DNA from: CAYYBZ01 sp964470285 [NCBI: uncultured Oligoflexia bacterium]
Lineage (GTDB): Bacteria > Bdellovibrionota_G > CAYYBZ01
Direction of reading: 5' to 3'
DNA: 5,289 nucleotides
NCBI GenBank assembly: GCA_964470285.1
Contig: CAYYBZ010000171.1
Location: 1-5,289, forward strand
Positions within the stretch are counted from its first letter, which is position 1. Every line of letters begins with the position of its first letter. The translations under genes and the position numbers were made by a program. The notes under the pieces were generated by a model. That model saw only the letters and a list, made by a program, of their open reading frames with translations. It ran no database searches and was not told where the DNA came from. This document shows positions 3,357-5,289 of this stretch, in pieces.

Positions 3357-5289
3357 TTACTTTTCTTTCATTAGTTTTTTATACTCTTTACGGGTGATCC
3401 AGCCTACTTCCATGGCGGTTTTTGGGCCTATTCTCTGTTCGCTCAGCGAGTTAGCTATTTTTACGGAGTTACGACTCTCAGGGATATAGCGTGCCATAAT
3501 TTCCGCGTACCGCTGCGGATAAATCGGATTTTTGTTAGGCTCTGCAAGACCGTCCGGATAGTCAGGATGTCCTTCACTGTCCGCTTTCTCACTTGCCCCG
3601 AAAACGGCTAAAATTCGGTTGGCCAGAAGTATTATTGATGAATTTATTTCTTCCTTAACCAGAGGAAGAAACAGAATCTGGGTCTTAGGCTCCAAGGGGC
3701 CCCGGTAAATTACCGGATATTCGGTCAGAACATCATCTTCTTTACCGTAAAAATATAGGAAAACTACGATAGAGTCCTTTTCGACCATAATCTGTTCTTT
3801 ATCCGCGGTATCTTTGAAATAGTTAATGATATTTTTATTTTCGAAAAGACCTGTTTTTGCCGGAGGCGGAGAATCAACAACTATAGGGCCGATGAAAGAA
3901 AAATCGAGAAAATCAAATTTCTCATTTGAGTAACGTGCGTATTCATTTTTGAAAAAGTTTTCCAGAAGAGCAATATTGTCATATTTCTTGTCATGTTTGG
4001 TTGAAAGTATTCTTTGAAATATTAGTTTCTGCTTCTCATCGGGCTTTTCGGAAAAAATAATAACTGAAACAGTATGAGGATTGAGTTTGTTCATTACCCG
4101 ATGGTCATTATTTGTTGCTGCGATTTTTGTATATAAATTAAATGCCAGAATAAGAACTATGGCGGCGGCTATCATCGTCCCCATATAGACAAGAATCCTT
4201 TTTGGTATAGGACCTTTTACTTTTTCCTTTTCAATCTGTGTTTTTATAAGCTCAAGTTTTAGTTTGCCGGAAGGTTTTATTTCCTGTTTGCCGGGTAAAG
4301 ATGTTTCGTAGATTATTTTATTTTCATCATTGCTTAAATTTTTGGATTCATCGGCAAGCGGTATGGATTTATCTTTTTTAAGTTCGGTTTCTGAAAAGTC
4401 AAATGAACTCTCCGGGACAGGAAGGGGTTTGCCTTCTTCAGAAATATCAAACGGCATGGAAGGGTCACTGGAAAGCGAAATATCGCTGTCTGATTTGCCT
4501 GATGTGTCAGATTTTTCGGATTTTTCGGACTTTTCCGATTCTTCAATTTTTAGGGAAGGCTCTGAATTTTCATCCGGTATTTTCTTGGCATCCGGTTTCT
4601 CAATATGTTCTTTGGGAGCTATTCCGGTGTCAATCTTATCGGAGGGAAGAATATAGGTCATATTTTCATCTTTATGCAGGTCTCCAGAATTAAGGGCTTC
4701 CTTGTATTCTTCCTTTCTTATCTCGTGCAGCTGATCCTGAGTAAGTTTTTTTGTTTTGATTTTAAAAGCCGGTTTTTTTGAATCCCCTGTTATTATTTCG
4801 GGTTTAGAATCCGTTTTGGGTACGAAAGATGTTTGAGAATGTTTGTAGTCGTTTGTAATGAATTCTGTTTTTTCTACTGCTTCTTCTTCATCTTCGCTGT
4901 CCGTCTTATTTTTGACAGGTGCATCTGTTTGAGAATTTTTAAATTCCTCAAAGTTTTCCAGGGAGTTCAGGATGATCTCGTGATTATTCTTTTTATCGGA
5001 TTCAAAAAATTCCCACAAGATCAATTTAAGATTGTCCTGCTCTTTTTCAGAGAAAGGTAATGCTTCACAAAGTTCGGCAGCGAACTCAACCGTGCTTGCA
5101 TACCTTTCGGCAGGGTTCTTGCTTAATGCCCTTAAAACTATCTCGTCAGCCGCTCTTGCGTCTGGATTAAATGAAGACGGAGGCCGGGGAATTTCGTTTA
5201 AAACCTTTTCCTGAAGCTCTATATCGCTGTTGGCTTCAAATACTTTTCTTCCGGTTATCATTTCAAACGCAACCGATCCCACGGCATAA
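3357..5289 (-). CDS. Transmembrane Ser/Thr protein kinase with peptidase-like ectodomain (N-terminal part outside window)
   Basis: C-terminal part of a Hanks-type Ser/Thr kinase, open through the right edge. The first codons read YAVGSVAFEMITGRKVFE, kinase subdomain IX, so the GTG at 5280-5282 is an internal Val and not a start. Residues below count from that codon. The C-lobe ends at about 75, with the subdomain XI Arg in NPAERYAS (56-63). The ATP-binding lobe and catalytic loop lie beyond the window, so activity cannot be judged here. A long, charged, Ser/Glu/Lys-rich linker follows (about 95-360), with a tandem S-E-K run at 249-257. One hydrophobic helix (about 363-384), preceded by Lys361-Arg362, is the transmembrane segment, giving PknB-like topology with the kinase inside. 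The exported domain (385-641) resembles a zincin-type peptidase family: FFKNEYARY (443-451), SPPP (471-474), NRILAVFGA (555-563), YPDGLAEP (575-582), YPQRYAEIM (588-596) and IGPKTAMEVGW (618-628). The expected HExxH is absent, so it is probably a non-catalytic sensor. Confidence 0.9.
   Translation of the reverse strand, partial: YAVGSVAFEMITGRKVFEANSDIELQEKVLNEIPRPPSSFNPDARAADEIVLRALSKNPAERYASTVEFAAELCEALPFSEKEQDNLKLILWEFFESDKKNNHEIILNSLENFEEFKNSQTDAPVKNKTDSEDEEEAVEKTEFITNDYKHSQTSFVPKTDSKPEIITGDSKKPAFKIKTKKLTQDQLHEIRKEEYKEALNSGDLHKDENMTYILPSDKIDTGIAPKEHIEKPDAKKIPDENSEPSLKIEESEKSEKSEKSDTSGKSDSDISLSSDPSMPFDISEEGKPLPVPESSFDFSETELKKDKSIPLADESKNLSNDENKIIYETSLPGKQEIKPSGKLKLELIKTQIEKEKVKGPIPKRILVYMGTMIAAAIVLILAFNLYTKIAATNNDHRVMNKLNPHTVSVIIFSEKPDEKQKLIFQRILSTKHDKKYDNIALLENFFKNEYARYSNEKFDFLDFSFIGPIVVDSPPPAKTGLFENKNIINYFKDTADKEQIMVEKDSIVVFLYFYGKEDDVLTEYPVIYRGPLEPKTQILFLPLVKEEINSSIILLANRILAVFGASEKADSEGHPDYPDGLAEPNKNPIYPQRYAEIMARYIPESRNSVKIANSLSEQRIGPKTAMEVGWITRKEYKKLMKEK
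3360..4130 (-). other. Extracytoplasmic peptidase-like domain of the kinase, metal site lost
   Basis: Region encoding residues 385-641 of the kinase. The motif order (FFxxExxRY, a Pro run, an LxA..xLGA-type helix, YPDGxAEP, YPQRxAEIM, IGPxTAxEIxW) matches, from memory, a family of bacterial exported proteins that carry HELLHTLGA in the helix. Here the aligned block reads NRILAVFGA (3594-3620), with His, Glu and His replaced by Asn555, Arg556 and Ala559. The remaining motifs are well kept, so the fold is probably intact and only catalysis is lost. Confidence 0.6.
4131..4196 (-). other. Transmembrane helix of the kinase
   Basis: Encodes residues about 363-384, ILVYMGTMIAAAIVLILAF and the following residues, a single stretch of about 20 hydrophobic residues. 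Lys361 and Arg362 lie on the kinase side, which agrees with a cytoplasmic N-terminus and an exported C-terminus. Confidence 0.9.
4510..4545 (-). repeat. 9-bp in-frame tandem repeat encoding S-E-K units in the kinase linker
   Basis: Four 9-base units on the plus strand (GATTTTTCG twice, then GACTTTTCC and GATTCTTCA) encode the S-E-K repeats and neighbouring acidic residues on the minus strand. The first two are identical and the others diverged. Copy number could change without breaking the frame, altering linker length. Confidence 0.75.

Noticed and set aside
4330-4656. Plus-strand frame with a D-F-S repeat opposite the kinase linker
   Set aside because: It is the antisense reading of the 9-bp repeat that encodes S-E-K; there is no ribosome binding site and the minus-strand gene is clearly coding.
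5280-5282. GTG as the start of a shorter regulatory protein without a kinase core
   Set aside because: Upstream codons continue the kinase subdomain IX motif (Tyr-Ala-Val-Gly), so this is an internal Val codon of a gene cut by the window edge.

Overview
The window is AT-rich (roughly 35-40% G+C by eye) and comes from a bacterium. The gene set is miaB followed by a bifunctional-nuclease (DUF151) gene, a free-standing cyclic-nucleotide-binding protein, a single-domain PilZ protein and a large membrane Ser/Thr kinase. It resembles deltaproteobacterial lineages (Desulfobacterota/Myxococcota and relatives). This is inferred from gene families and neighbourhood; there is no rRNA or other decisive marker, so confidence in the taxon is low to moderate.

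Layout. Positions 1-2308 hold a tight plus-strand run: the 3' part of miaB (its first codons lie before the window), a BFN/DUF151 gene and a cNMP-binding-domain gene, with gaps of 9 and 8 bases. Positions 2309-2461 are intergenic, with a sigma-70-like promoter candidate and a duplicated 10-mer. Positions 2462-2641 encode a 59-residue single-domain Tudor/SH3-like protein related to the UvrD/PcrA C-terminal domain. Its strong ribosome binding site, double stop and textbook intrinsic terminator (2659-2697) suggest a single-gene unit. Positions 2698-2786 hold a degenerate hexamer array (GATTNN) that leads into a second plus-strand pair, a PilZ protein (2787-3134) and a 63-residue lysine-rich protein (3154-3345). 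From 3357 to the right edge, on the minus strand and convergent with these, lies the C-terminal two-thirds or so of a transmembrane Ser/Thr protein kinase whose N-terminal catalytic lobe is outside the window.

How the genes relate. The first run joins tRNA modification (MiaB) to a possible nuclease and a small cyclic-nucleotide sensor. The cNMP-binding protein, the PilZ protein and the kinase are three different kinds of signalling module close together, but nothing in the sequence proves that they act in one pathway.

The most unusual item is the kinase's extracytoplasmic domain. It looks like a zincin-type metallopeptidase domain in which the HExxH metal site is replaced (N-R-I-L-A at the expected place), which suggests a dead peptidase fold reused as a sensor. 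No mobile elements, CRISPR arrays, tRNA or rRNA genes were seen.
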